A DNA stretch of 35,231 nucleotides from JBAWVR01 sp964583845 (GCA_964583845.1 CAZOXG010000006.1:1-35231), one strand, 5' to 3'; positions 23,437 through 32,604 are shown, numbered from the stretch's first letter. The notes: generated by a model not told the origin, from the letters alone. A program made the numbers and translations.

Positions 23437-24753
23437 TTATAAAACTTTTTTAATATACCCCCACTTTTTCAACTTTGGTAAATCTTCACATTCAAACTTT
23501 TTACCAATATCATCACGATAGAAAACTTTCGGAATAATTATGTTTCTTGCCATCTTTAAACTTTTATCTCTCGCTTCAGAAATTGTCTTTCCAACTCCGA
23601 CTGTGTACATCACGTAACCATCATCATTTGAAATATAATACGTCTCTTCTTTTTGACCATGTTTTCTCAATGATACACCTTCCAAAGCAACGTCCTTCAT
23701 TTCAGACTCAGTAAAATCATTAAAATATATATTAACCCCAAAAAGGTTGTCCTTGCTATTGTGCTGACCATACGGGAACGGGGGAGTCGCAAGTAAATTA
23801 ACAACCGCAAACCCTTTATGATATTTTAAGTTATAAGGTTTACCTTGGGCGATTGCCAATAAAAACTCTCCCCATTTGGAAATATGTAAAGCACTATGAA
23901 TATGAATAATGGGAGTCCCAAGGCGAGCAGTCGCTTCTAATGGGTAAGCTCCCGTTTCATTAACCATACAATTAATTTCAAAATCACCTCTGTAGTCAAT
24001 CTTTTGTAAGTACGGTTTAAGTTTGTCTAATACGTCGACAAACAATTTATTGTTTTCATTATCGTCATACCAAGCCAAAGTTCCCATTTCAGTTGTCACT
24101 GGACCCATATCACTAGGAAACATCTTAGTATGCTCCACATTCATCTCAATCGGTCCCACCCAATCTTTACCATTAAAATATCTACCGACTCCGATCTCAA
24201 CCCCGTCAACTCTTTTATGCAAAGAAACTCTATTTCTATTGATAAAAGAGTTTTGAAAATAGTTTCTAAGAATACTCATTACATCTCTACCATCATCAAA
24301 CTCACCGACATAGGTCAAGAATTTTGCATCGTGTCCATCATGCTTAACAACCCACGGGGCTGGGTTTTCTTTTATAAAACAAACTGCATCATCTATATTA
24401 TCAAAATCACAGAGTGGAACTGTTTTTAAACCATATTCCTTAAATATCTTTTGTCCGAATTCTCGATTATCTTCCAACTTGTCGCCTAATGCGCAACCGC
24501 CAAATACGTTATAGCCTTTCTTACGCAGATTATCTTGCTCTTTACCATAGCCGGTATCATCAAAAATAATAAGCCCATCTTTTCCAACCCAATTTAGATG
24601 GTCTTTCCAGGATTCAACTTTATGTAAAATGTGATCAAAATTACGGCGTGATCTTTTGTTATGGATATAGAGTTTTACGGTATGTCCTTCACTTTGTAAT
24701 ACCCGGCCCAAATTTATTGCAATACAATCATCAGAAACGAATAATATGTTCAT
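23437..24753 (-). CDS. PurD-like ATP-grasp ligase
   Basis: 438 residues resembling phosphoribosylamine-glycine ligase over the full length: an N-terminal Rossmann-like part (MNILFVSDDCIAINLGRVLQ), an ATP-grasp domain (WVVKHDGHDAKFL, DYRGDFEINCMVN, YPLEATARLGTP) and the C-terminal barrel. The metal-binding motif that reads EFNVRFGDPE in classical PurD is EATARLGTPI here: Glu and Arg are kept, while Asn and Asp are Thr. No other purine biosynthesis gene is in the window. I would therefore call it PurD-like with uncertain substrate. TATAAT on the minus strand (24764-24769) lies ten bases before the ATG. Confidence 0.7.
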   Translation of the reverse strand: MNILFVSDDCIAINLGRVLQSEGHTVKLYIHNKRSRRNFDHILHKVESWKDHLNWVGKDGLIIFDDTGYGKEQDNLRKKGYNVFGGCALGDKLEDNREFGQKIFKEYGLKTVPLCDFDNIDDAVCFIKENPAPWVVKHDGHDAKFLTYVGEFDDGRDVMSILRNYFQNSFINRNRVSLHKRVDGVEIGVGRYFNGKDWVGPIEMNVEHTKMFPSDMGPVTTEMGTLAWYDDNENNKLFVDVLDKLKPYLQKIDYRGDFEINCMVNETGAYPLEATARLGTPIIHIHSALHISKWGEFLLAIAQGKPYNLKYHKGFAVVNLLATPPFPYGQHNSKDNLFGVNIYFNDFTESEMKDVALEGVSLRKHGQKEETYYISNDDGYVMYTVGVGKTISEARDKSLKMARNIIIPKVFYRDDIGKKFECEDLPKLKKWGYIKKVL

Positions 24754-24829
24754 TACGTTACTGATTATAATATATCTCTAAAAAAACGCCAATTGTAAGG
24801 AGTCCTGTAATGAGTACATAAATTTGTAG

Positions 24830-24835
24830 TATAAT
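24830..24835 (+). promoter_or_regulatory. Leaderless promoter of the GNAT gene
   Basis: TAGTATAAT, hexamer 24830-24835, then six bases to the ATG at 24842. Confidence 0.65.
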
Positions 24836-24841
24836 GGTTTT

Positions 24842-25408
24842 ATGAAAAACTTAGAATTCAATTTACAAAACTCAATACAGGAGTTAGCAGAAAATTTTAC
24901 AGTTAAAACTGTCCAAAGTATCACCAATGAAGAACTCACTGAAATCAAAACTTTAGACGACTCCATGATGCCCGAACAAATGCAATACGACTTAAAAGAT
25001 CTAAGAGAATCCTTTGAATCAGCTAATGGAGTATATATTCTTGTTAGGAACAACTTGGGTAAAATTGTTGGATATCTAAGTTCCTTGCCCAAAAATGAGG
25101 AGTATGATGGGTTAGTAGAATTTGATCCTGAATTCGCAAAAAATAACTCTTCTCTGTATATAGAATCAATTCTTATCAAAGGCGGAGATTTAACTATTCT
25201 AAAAAAGGTTTTTTCCACCCTAACTACCGAAGCAAAAAACAAAGGTTATACAAACATTTCTATGCACACCAGAGTGTCCCAAGGCCTAAGCGATATCTTA
25301 CAAAAAAGATATGGTGTAAAGTTTTTCCGCCGAATAGAAAATTGGTATGGTTTTGGTGAACCTTTTGATTATTTGGAATTTGATCTAGCCGAGCCAACTA
25401 GAGTTTAG
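24842..25408 (+). CDS. GNAT-family acetyltransferase-like protein
   Basis: 188 residues. Strand-helix pattern of the GNAT fold: VYILVRNNLGKIVGYLSSLP (strands 2-3), SSLYIESILIKGG (strand 4) and a following helix KKVFSTLTTEAKNKGYTNIS. The end is FRRIENWYGFGEPFDYLEFD. The usual acetyl-CoA pyrophosphate loop Q/RxxGxG/A is replaced by a less typical segment around IKGGDLTILKKV, so the cofactor site is not certain. It is a single-gene unit with a leaderless promoter. The substrate is unknown. Confidence 0.6.
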   Translation: MKNLEFNLQNSIQELAENFTVKTVQSITNEELTEIKTLDDSMMPEQMQYDLKDLRESFESANGVYILVRNNLGKIVGYLSSLPKNEEYDGLVEFDPEFAKNNSSLYIESILIKGGDLTILKKVFSTLTTEAKNKGYTNISMHTRVSQGLSDILQKRYGVKFFRRIENWYGFGEPFDYLEFDLAEPTRV

Positions 25409-25514
25409 TTTATGCTTAAATGTTTTTCTATTATATTCGTTACCTAATCTCGGTTAGCTCAGATAATCTATCAAAAAATACAATATTGTTATAATATAAG
25501 AGACAAACATAGTG

Positions 25515-25520
25515 TATAAT
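25515..25520 (+). promoter_or_regulatory. -10 box before the nucleotidyltransferase-like gene
   Basis: TGTATAAT, hexamer 25515-25520, eight bases before the ATG at 25529. Confidence 0.55.
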
Positions 25521-25528
25521 ATAAATAT

Positions 25529-26787
25529 ATGGAAACTTTTCAAACGATTACAAACTCGCCTGAAATAAGACGAGAAAATGAAATACTGAAAATAGAACAA
25601 ACACTGTCTCAGATCATACCATCTAAATCTATACTTGAGATTTTTGGTAATGAAACATACCTAATAGGAGGTATAGTTAGGGATGTTATTTTAAATAAAA
25701 ATACCTCTAATTCTGATATTGATATCATGACAAGAGCGGAACCTAGACAGATTATTCATAATTTACATATAAACGGCTTTGCAGAAAACCTAACTTCTAA
25801 ATTTTCAACAAATAAGTATTCTATAAACACCGAAGCTAACGTTATAAATTTACTAATCGAAAATAGAGAAGTACAGGCAGGTCTTATAGGTAGTAGGAGT
25901 ATAAGTGAATTAATAAATTCTGGTGATTTAAACATTAATTGTTGTGCTTTTGATATCTATAATAAGTACTTATAAATCCTGAGGCGATAAACACGGTTTT
26001 AAACCATAAACTATTTTTTTGTAATGAAGAAAATGCAAAAAGAGATCCTAAAAAGATTATTAGTGCCTTAAAACAAATTTCAAGGCTTCCAGAGTTAAAA
26101 ATTGATAGTGTGACTCAACAAATTATAAATGATTCTATTCCATCAGTAATAGAATATTTTGTTAATAATCCCGAAAAAAAATATAAACTTCCTGCATTAT
26201 TAGGGAATATTAATTCAGGACAAATTATGGATATATTTAGTAAACATGACACAAAAGGTATTTTCGACAACATTGAAAAAGAAAGACAAAAACTAATAGT
26301 AACTGAACCGTACATGTCAAAGACAATTCATGAATTAGACGTAAATATAAAAGAGAAAATCTCTGAATTAATTAAATTAAAATTTGGCAAGCGATTTGAT
26401 CCACAAAAATTATTTAACAGCAGAATTAACTCTGTTATTTATAATCAGGATATCGAAGGTAATATTACTTCTTGTTGTTTAGTTAACGGTGAAAGAATTT
26501 ATACAGTAGTATCCATTTCTCCTGATGGCACACAAAACATATTGTCAAATTTATGCAAAAATAATTATAACATATGGACAACAGTTTCAATTAATCATAA
26601 GTTTTTAATTGATTTAGGTGAAAAATCTGGACTTAAACAAGTTAAAGATTCTGATACTATTAAAAAGATACTAACTAGTAACTACCCTGAATACAAAGGC
26701 AGGCTAATCATTTCTAACCAAAATAATTATACATCTTTTACAAAGACGGACTCAAACGACAAGCCTCAAGTCCTACTTAAATCATAA
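25529..26787 (+). pseudogene. tRNA nucleotidyltransferase/poly(A) polymerase-like gene with frameshift
   Basis: The first part (148 residues) has the class II nucleotidyltransferase head: YLIGGIVRDVILN (G47 G48, R51 D52) and SDIDIMTRA (D63, D65), followed by GDLNINCCAFDIYNKYL and a stop at 25973-25975. The reading continues in another frame at once with INPEAINTVLNH, then NAKRDPKKIISALKQISRLP, as expected for this family, through to 26787. A -1 shift (or one missing base) near 25969 would restore a single protein of about 418 residues. The C-terminal part is not obviously a canonical CCA tail domain. It is either a recent pseudogene, a sequence error or recoded. The 2H phosphoesterase gene follows after ten bases. 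Confidence 0.75.
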
Positions 26788-26797
26788 TAAATAGCAT

Positions 26798-27310
26798 ATG
26801 AATAAAAAAAATATAGGCTACGTAACAATTGAATTCGATAATCAAATTAAGCAAACGATTAATGCTTGGGCAAGAAAGGAAATAAAAGATGATTATATAT
26901 ATACTGAAGTAATAGAAGGAAAAATTGAAGGAGGAATCGCAACAGACAAACTTCACTTAACCTTATTCTATGGTTTTGATAATAATAATATAAACAGAAA
27001 AGAACTTCAAAACTATTTAAATAAAATAGACTTAAGAGAAATAGAAATTGAGTGCATAAGTTCTTTTCCTATTTTTGGAAAAGGTGCAAGAGTACTAATA
27101 TTTAAAGTCAATGATATTAATGGGGTACTTAAAAAAATTCACTTTGAATTAGCAAATTTTCCAAACTTTTCTGCGTTTCAAAAATTTGAATATGTGCCTC
27201 ACATAACCATAGCTTATATTAAAGACTCAGTTAATATTGCAAAACTTAGTCATCACTTCCCACAAAAAATATTAGTGCATAATTTTGAATATCACGTCAC
27301 AATTAAATAA
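26798..27310 (+). CDS. 2H phosphoesterase (2'-5' RNA ligase/cyclic phosphodiesterase-like)
   Basis: 170 residues. The two His-x-Thr-x motifs that define the 2H superfamily are present: HLTL (H53) and HITI (H135), about 80 residues apart as in LigT/ThpR and related enzymes. The family handles 2',3'-cyclic phosphates or 2'-5' linkages on RNA. It lies ten bases after the nucleotidyltransferase-like gene, so they are probably co-transcribed. Together they suggest RNA 3'-end processing or repair, which is inference. The N-terminus is MNKKNIGYVTIEFDNQIK; there is no Shine-Dalgarno. Confidence 0.8.
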   Translation: MNKKNIGYVTIEFDNQIKQTINAWARKEIKDDYIYTEVIEGKIEGGIATDKLHLTLFYGFDNNNINRKELQNYLNKIDLREIEIECISSFPIFGKGARVLIFKVNDINGVLKKIHFELANFPNFSAFQKFEYVPHITIAYIKDSVNIAKLSHHFPQKILVHNFEYHVTIK

Positions 27311-27401
27311 CTGATAATTATAAATGTTTATACTATATGTAAAGTAGTCTCGTGTGGTTAATTTCTTCTTGAGGACTCGTAATTTAATAAAAATATGTTA
27401 G

Positions 27402-27407
27402 TATATT
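27402..27407 (+). promoter_or_regulatory. -10 box before the DMT transporter gene
   Basis: TATATT 27402-27407, seven bases before the ATG at 27415; predicted leaderless. Confidence 0.5.
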
Positions 27408-27414
27408 AACTATC

Positions 27415-28329
27415 ATGACTTGGTTTTTTATTGCACTCATTGGTCCGCTATTATACGCCTGTACCAATTTTATAGATAAAATTCTTTTAGAAAAAGTATT
27501 TAAGGAGGGTGGAGTGGGTACAATTTTACTTTTTTCTTCTTTAGCTTCATTTTTAGCGCTACCTTTTATTTTTTGGGCAGACCCATTTGTTTTTAGTATG
27601 GGTCTTAAGGATATTTTGATTCTTGCTATAACAGGTGTCCTTGGCGTGTTTGTGTTATGGTGCTATTTAATAGCATTGGAGGATGAAGAAGCCTCAATAG
27701 TGGTTGTTTTCTATCAGTTAGTGCCTGTTATGGGGGCCATTCTTGGATATTTCATTCTAGGTGAAGTACTTACTCAAATGCAGATTATAGCCATGGCCAT
27801 AATTATTCTTGGTACAACAATAATATCCTTCGAAATAGACACCGAAAATAGATTCAAACTAAGAAAAAAAACTATTCCACCCATGTTAGTTGCTGGTTTT
27901 TGTTGGGCACTAGAAGGTGTTTTATTTAAATTTGTGGCAATAGAAGAAGATCTTTGGCCGTCTCTATTTTGGTCAAGTCTTATGTTGGCACTTACTGGTG
28001 TAGTTATCTTTATACTTATACGTCCTTATCGCCGCAACTTCTTGCTCGCCATGAGAACAAACACCAAGAAGGCAATTTCGCTTAATTTTCTTAACGAAGC
28101 TATATATATTTCCGCAAACATGGTGGTTGCTTATTCATACCTTCTTGCTCCCGTAGCTTTAATACTATTAACTGAGTCCTTTCAGCCAATTTTTGTATTA
28201 GCAATCGGAATATTTTTAACTTTTTTCTTTCCAAAGCTTGCAACTGAAAAAATCCACGCAAAGCATATTTGGCAGAAAATTATTGCTATTACAATAACGG
28301 GGATTGGAACTTATTTATTGTTCAATTAG
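27415..28329 (+). CDS. EamA/DMT-family transporter
   Basis: 304 residues with about ten membrane helices in two repeats of five, the EamA arrangement. The start WFFIALIGPLLYACTNFIDK, the mid-protein VVFYQLVPVMGAILGYFILG (the conserved proline-rich helix of the first repeat) and its equivalent SYLLAPVALILLTESFQPIF in the second repeat support this. Such proteins carry small metabolites, amino acids or nucleotide precursors across the cytoplasmic membrane. The substrate is not deducible. It is a single-gene unit. Confidence 0.85.
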   Translation: MTWFFIALIGPLLYACTNFIDKILLEKVFKEGGVGTILLFSSLASFLALPFIFWADPFVFSMGLKDILILAITGVLGVFVLWCYLIALEDEEASIVVVFYQLVPVMGAILGYFILGEVLTQMQIIAMAIIILGTTIISFEIDTENRFKLRKKTIPPMLVAGFCWALEGVLFKFVAIEEDLWPSLFWSSLMLALTGVVIFILIRPYRRNFLLAMRTNTKKAISLNFLNEAIYISANMVVAYSYLLAPVALILLTESFQPIFVLAIGIFLTFFFPKLATEKIHAKHIWQKIIAITITGIGTYLLFN

Positions 28330-28358
28330 ATTATACTTTTAAAAATTCTTATTAGCTA

Positions 28359-28364
28359 TATAAT
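28359..28364 (+). promoter_or_regulatory. Leaderless promoter of the gene at 28371
   Basis: TATAAT 28359-28364, six bases before the ATG. Confidence 0.6.
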
Positions 28365-28370
28365 ATAACA

Positions 28371-29174
28371 ATGACAAACACAATCCGCTATTTTTCTTTA
28401 GACGAAGCCAGAGAAGAAATAAAAAAAAGATGGAATGATTTGGAATTAAAAAAAAGGATTGAAGAGGAACTTGGATCCGATTTTATTACTTTTTTTAAAG
28501 ACTCACCCAAGGCCATATCGTGGAAAGCAATTTTGGTCCCAGATAATAGTTTCATTTTTTATTTATCAAGTTCGGCATATTTAAATGTTAAACCAGTTTT
28601 TTGTGAACATTTAAAAGATAAATTTACATCAATAAACGACGAGAAAAAAAATCTAGGAAGATTATTTCTCTCAGAGAATAATGTTAATAAAATTTTTGAC
28701 ATTTGTGATATTAAAAACAACGAAAATCTTTTAATTGAAAACGTTATGTTGAGAAATGGATTAAAATTAACTTCATTTTACGATTCACTTTTTGAGTTCT
28801 CTAAATACAGTTGCAGTAGGGTAGACATCTCTGAATGGGCACACAAACTAGGATCATCCAAAGATTATTACTATAAGTTTTTACTGCACTACGTTTGTCA
28901 CGGTGTGTTATTTGAACTTTTCTTTAATGAAGATAGTGACGCGAACGAAATGAGTTTTACAAACAAAATCATTATTCCGAAAATTTTAGAGATTAAAAAT
29001 AAATTTGGTTTGGAACCTATAATTATTAAGCCGTACCCAGAAAATCAGTCAAAAACTGAAGATTTTTACTGGTGGTCATTTCCACCTTTGTTAAATAGTT
29101 ATTTACTAAAAACCTGCGAAGACAATAGTTTTACTATTAAAAAGATTTTAAGTAAAGGTAATCATGAAGACTAA
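28371..29174 (+). CDS. Unrecognised 267-residue protein
   Basis: I do not recognise this protein. It is soluble, with a charged N-terminus (LDEAREEIKKRWNDLELKKR) and a middle part with mixed helix and strand character. A His/Cys segment lies at LLHYVCHGVLFELFFNE, and the C-terminal half has many aromatic residues (FYWWSFPPLLNSYLL). No catalytic motif, signal peptide or membrane helix is clear. A leaderless promoter precedes it, and the Cys-rich anchored protein follows after 24 bases with its own possible -10. Co-transcription with the signalling genes downstream is possible. Confidence 0.65.
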   Translation: MTNTIRYFSLDEAREEIKKRWNDLELKKRIEEELGSDFITFFKDSPKAISWKAILVPDNSFIFYLSSSAYLNVKPVFCEHLKDKFTSINDEKKNLGRLFLSENNVNKIFDICDIKNNENLLIENVMLRNGLKLTSFYDSLFEFSKYSCSRVDISEWAHKLGSSKDYYYKFLLHYVCHGVLFELFFNEDSDANEMSFTNKIIIPKILEIKNKFGLEPIIIKPYPENQSKTEDFYWWSFPPLLNSYLLKTCEDNSFTIKKILSKGNHED

Positions 29175-29198
29175 AAAAGTATTCTATAAATAATTATT

Positions 29199-29639
29199 AT
29201 GCTCTTTAAAAAAGCACAACTTCATAAATATTTTCTTTCGTGGTTTTTATTTATTTTTATTGTTACTGTAACATTTGCATCCTACTATCGTTTTGTTATT
29301 AATCGTGATTATATAGTAGAATATGAATCAACATGCGACTCAACTACAGAGGCATGTTTTTCTAAATGTGAAGACGATACTTGCGAAAATAAAATTAATT
29401 ATTTAATCATTAGAAAACAGGCTAATGATTTATACAATGAATGTGGTACAGATATTACAAACTGCGAAGTTGCCAACAAATGTCTTATAAGTGACCGTGA
29501 TTGTTATGTAGAGTATTGTGAACCTAAAATTAACGATAATTGTGAGAGTGCTCAGACAACCAACAATGATACTGTAGAAGTGGAACAATCCGTTACAAAT
29601 ACAAACGGGACTTTATTAGATAATTACACAAATAAATAA
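29199..29639 (+). CDS. Membrane-anchored Cys-rich protein coupled to a histidine kinase
   Basis: 146 residues. The N-terminal membrane helix (about 13-31, FLSWFLFIFIVTVTFASYY) is followed by RFVINRDYIVEYESTCD and an extracytoplasmic domain with about eleven cysteines, many in pairs (CFSKCEDDTC, CGTDITNC, CLISDRDCYVEYC). A Thr/Asn-rich tail follows. It is a clear paralog of the gene at 15956 by layout and by the juxtamembrane motif. Its stop is one base from the start of the membrane histidine kinase, so the two are translationally coupled. An accessory or ligand-sensing subunit for that kinase is a reasonable inference. A possible -10 (TATAAA, 29185-29190) lies eight bases upstream. Confidence 0.75.
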   Translation: MLFKKAQLHKYFLSWFLFIFIVTVTFASYYRFVINRDYIVEYESTCDSTTEACFSKCEDDTCENKINYLIIRKQANDLYNECGTDITNCEVANKCLISDRDCYVEYCEPKINDNCESAQTTNNDTVEVEQSVTNTNGTLLDNYTNK

Positions 29640-29640
29640 T

Positions 29641-31281
29641 ATGCTTTGTTACTTATTCCCTGAACCAACATACCTTTTGTTTTCTTCTGACTTGCCTTCA
29701 TTACTATATTACACGCACATTCCTTCAATGATAATAGCCCTGACAGTTGGTTTTTACGTATTTTGGAATGATAGAAAATCTTTATTAAATCAGCTTCTTT
29801 TTTGTATATCGTCAATTTTTTCCTTGTGGGTAATAATCAATCTGGTAACCTGGACAAACATTCACAGTGATTTCATACTATTCTTCTGGTCTTTTTTTGG
29901 AATAATTCATGGATTAATTGCAATATTGTCAGTATATTTTATATATGTTTTTCTTAAAAAGAAGGATATTACATTTAAAATTAAATGGGTATTTATTGTA
30001 TTATTAGCTCCAATTATATTACTAACACCAAGCAGTCTTAACCTTGGAGGTTTTAATCTAACAGAATGCGATGCCTTTAAATTCGAAAATCTTTGGTTTG
30101 AAATTTATCACGATTCACTTGGTTTACTTGCAATGATATGGATTTTTGTTCTGCTAATAAAACATTACAGGGTCTCAACCCAAAGTATTAAAAAACAGAT
30201 AATTCTTATAGGAATTGGGGTTGAATCATTTTTATTCATGTTTTTTGTGTTTATATTTACATCAGCTTATCTTGCGAATGTTGGTATATTACCAGATTCA
30301 CAATTAGAAATGTATGGTTTACTTGGAATGGTGATTCTAATGATTTACATCAGCATTCTTATAGTTCGTTTTAAAACTTTCCACGCAAAACTATTTGCCA
30401 CCCAGGCTTTAGTTTGGGGGCTTATTATACTTATTGGTTCTCAATACTTCACCTATAGCAATACTGCCGACCTTATTATCACCAGTGTTACCTTCCTTGG
30501 TGCCGTAGTGCTTGGTCGTTTGCTAATTAATTCCGTCAGAAAAGAAATTGAACAAAAAGAATTACTTGAAATTGCAAACAAAAACCAGATGATTTTGGTC
30601 CGTTTTATTACTCATCAGGTTAAAGGATTCTTTACGAAATCAAAAGCGATTTTTGCCGGTCTTATGGAAGGGGATTTTGGAGAGACCACACAGCCAATCA
30701 AAGACGTTGCCAGGGCAGGCTTGGATTCAGACAATAATGCGGTAGAGATGATTTCTGAAATCCTGAATGCTTCCAATCTCCGAAATGGTCAAACAGTTTA
30801 TAGTTTTGAGACCATAAACTTCAGCGAATTTACCAATACCATAACCGACAGTTTCAAAACCAGAGCCAGTGACAAAAATTTATCTTTGGACGTACAAGTT
30901 CCTGAAAAATCTTTAATGGCCAAAATAGATAAGATGCAGATGACTCAGGTTGTAAAAAACTTGATAGATAATGCCATCAACTATACTCCAACTGGTAAAG
31001 TGTCAGTAATTCTCAAGGAAACCACACATGAGAAAGCCAAATTTATTCAACTAGCCGTCACTGATTCTGGAGTTGGCCTTACCGATAAGGATAAAAGCGT
31101 ACTCTTTAGAGAAGGTGGCCACGGCGACGAGTCTTTGAAAGTTAACGTCAATTCAACAGGTTATGGTCTCTTTATCGTCAAAAAGATTATTGAGGGACAC
31201 AACGGTACTATTGTTGCCTCTTCAGCTGGACGGAACAAAGGTTCAACTTTTACTGTGGAATTACCAGAAGTAATAGAGTAG
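29641..31281 (+). CDS. Polytopic membrane histidine kinase
   Basis: 546 residues. About eight or nine membrane helices fill residues 22-295 with only short loops, so sensing is probably within the membrane. A signalling helix leads to the HisKA-like region with FITHQVKG (H325; note HQ in place of the usual HE). The ATPase domain shows an N box QVVKNLIDNAINYT (436-449), G1 DSGVGL (475-480) and G2 STGYGLFIVKK (505-515). No receiver domain or response regulator gene lies in the window. It is coupled to the Cys-rich protein before it and ended by a strong terminator at 31295. Confidence 0.88.
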   Translation: MLCYLFPEPTYLLFSSDLPSLLYYTHIPSMIIALTVGFYVFWNDRKSLLNQLLFCISSIFSLWVIINLVTWTNIHSDFILFFWSFFGIIHGLIAILSVYFIYVFLKKKDITFKIKWVFIVLLAPIILLTPSSLNLGGFNLTECDAFKFENLWFEIYHDSLGLLAMIWIFVLLIKHYRVSTQSIKKQIILIGIGVESFLFMFFVFIFTSAYLANVGILPDSQLEMYGLLGMVILMIYISILIVRFKTFHAKLFATQALVWGLIILIGSQYFTYSNTADLIITSVTFLGAVVLGRLLINSVRKEIEQKELLEIANKNQMILVRFITHQVKGFFTKSKAIFAGLMEGDFGETTQPIKDVARAGLDSDNNAVEMISEILNASNLRNGQTVYSFETINFSEFTNTITDSFKTRASDKNLSLDVQVPEKSLMAKIDKMQMTQVVKNLIDNAINYTPTGKVSVILKETTHEKAKFIQLAVTDSGVGLTDKDKSVLFREGGHGDESLKVNVNSTGYGLFIVKKIIEGHNGTIVASSAGRNKGSTFTVELPEVIE

Positions 31282-31294
31282 GGAAGATTTAAGA

Positions 31295-31341
31295 CCGAAT
31301 TTTAATCTTTCCCATAAGAAAGATTAAAATTCGGTTTTTTG
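31295..31341 (+). terminator. Long-stem terminator after the membrane histidine kinase
   Basis: The 16-bp perfect stem ccgaattttaatcttt (31295-31310) with its complement (31319-31334), loop cccataag, is followed by six T. The 3' half is duplicated at 33598-33632. Confidence 0.93.
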
Positions 31342-31455
31342 TTTGTGTATTTTACACAGCCATCGACTGAAACCAGTTTAAGCCATGAAAAGCAGTAGAT
31401 CTGGTCTCGACCTTGCAAACTAATCAACCTATTAATTTTAATTAAAAAATAATAA

Positions 31456-32604
31456 ATGTCTCATCGTAAAAATATAATTGTATATAAATCAGAGTGCGGA
31501 ACTATCCAGCTCGAAACCAGAGTGGACAAGGAGAGTATTTGGCTAACCCAAGGTCAGCTCGCTACCGCCTTTGGCGTGGAACGTCCAGCCATTACCAAAC
31601 ACTTGGATCATATCTTTAAAACCGGTGAACTAAAGGAAAATTTAGTTAGTTCCAAAATAGAACTAACTGCGCGCGATGGCAAGCAATATCAAGTTAAAAT
31701 CTATAATCTAGACGCTATTATTTCCGTTGGCTATCGTGTAAATTCTAAAAAAGCTACCCAGTTTCGGATTTGGGCGACCTCTGTATTAAAGAACCATTTA
31801 AGCGATGGTTATACAATTAATGAAGATAAACTCTTAGATTCAGATACTAAGATAATAGAACTGCGACAAATCATTTCCAGCCTTGAAAAAGATAACATAA
31901 CACTGACAAAACATAATCATCAAAAGAATGAGTTTGTTTCCTTGGCCACACATCAAATCCGCGGGCCACTTACTGCTATCAAAGGATATATTTCATTAAT
32001 ACTCGAGGGTGACTATGGCAAGGTGCCGAAAGAATTTATTGAGCCATTAGACATAATTTTCAAATCTACGGACACACTCAGTAAAACTGTAAGCGACTTT
32101 TTAGATATTTCTAGAATAGAGCAAGGTCAGATGAGATACTTTATGAAGGATTTTGATTTGCGAGATTTAACGAATGAAGTTGTCAAAGAATTAAAAGGTA
32201 ATATACAAAAGAACGGACTGGAATTGCGTTGTAATATTCCTCATGGATATTTTCTGGTACACGATGACAAAGCTAAATTGAAACAAGTATTAATGAACTT
32301 GGTGGATAATGCCAACAAATACACTCAAACAGGTTATATAGAAATCGGTTTAAGTAAAACTGCTGATAATAAGGTTGTTTTCTATGTTAAGGACTCCGGT
32401 GTAGGAATCTCTAAAGAAACTATGCCACTATTGTTTCAAAAGTTTAGTCGGGCCAAGGATGCCGGAAAAGTAAACATTCTCGGAACAGGTCTTGGTTTAT
32501 ATGTCGCCAAAAAAATGATAGAAGCTCAAAACGGTCGCATCTGGGCCGAATCTGATGGGGAAGGCAAAGGCTCCCAGTTTTATGTGGAGTTGGATTTGAT
32601 ATAA
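31456..32604 (+). CDS. RhuM-type domain fused to a cytoplasmic histidine kinase
   Basis: 382 residues with no membrane segment. Residues 1-118 match the RhuM family pattern: IWLTQGQLATAFGVERPAIT (helix-turn-helix-like), KHLDHIFKTGEL, DGKQYQVKIYNLDAIISVGY, then RVNSKKATQFRIWAT. After a short coiled coil (about 130-155) comes a full HisKA domain, FVSLATHQIRGPLTAIKGYI (phospho-acceptor H166). The ATPase domain has the N box QVLMNLVDNANKYT (277-290), G1 DSGVGI (313-318) and G2 GTGLGLYV (343-350). RhuM proteins are usually stand-alone and their function is not settled; DNA binding is inferred. A DNA-binding kinase would merge sensor and regulator. No receiver domain is present. Confidence 0.85.
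   Translation: MSHRKNIIVYKSECGTIQLETRVDKESIWLTQGQLATAFGVERPAITKHLDHIFKTGELKENLVSSKIELTARDGKQYQVKIYNLDAIISVGYRVNSKKATQFRIWATSVLKNHLSDGYTINEDKLLDSDTKIIELRQIISSLEKDNITLTKHNHQKNEFVSLATHQIRGPLTAIKGYISLILEGDYGKVPKEFIEPLDIIFKSTDTLSKTVSDFLDISRIEQGQMRYFMKDFDLRDLTNEVVKELKGNIQKNGLELRCNIPHGYFLVHDDKAKLKQVLMNLVDNANKYTQTGYIEIGLSKTADNKVVFYVKDSGVGISKETMPLLFQKFSRAKDAGKVNILGTGLGLYVAKKMIEAQNGRIWAESDGEGKGSQFYVELDLI

Noticed and set aside
26110..26787. Independent gene with a GTG start
   Set aside because: Coding sense extends upstream in the same frame to about 25972 and joins the nucleotidyltransferase head. It is better read as the second part of one frameshifted gene.
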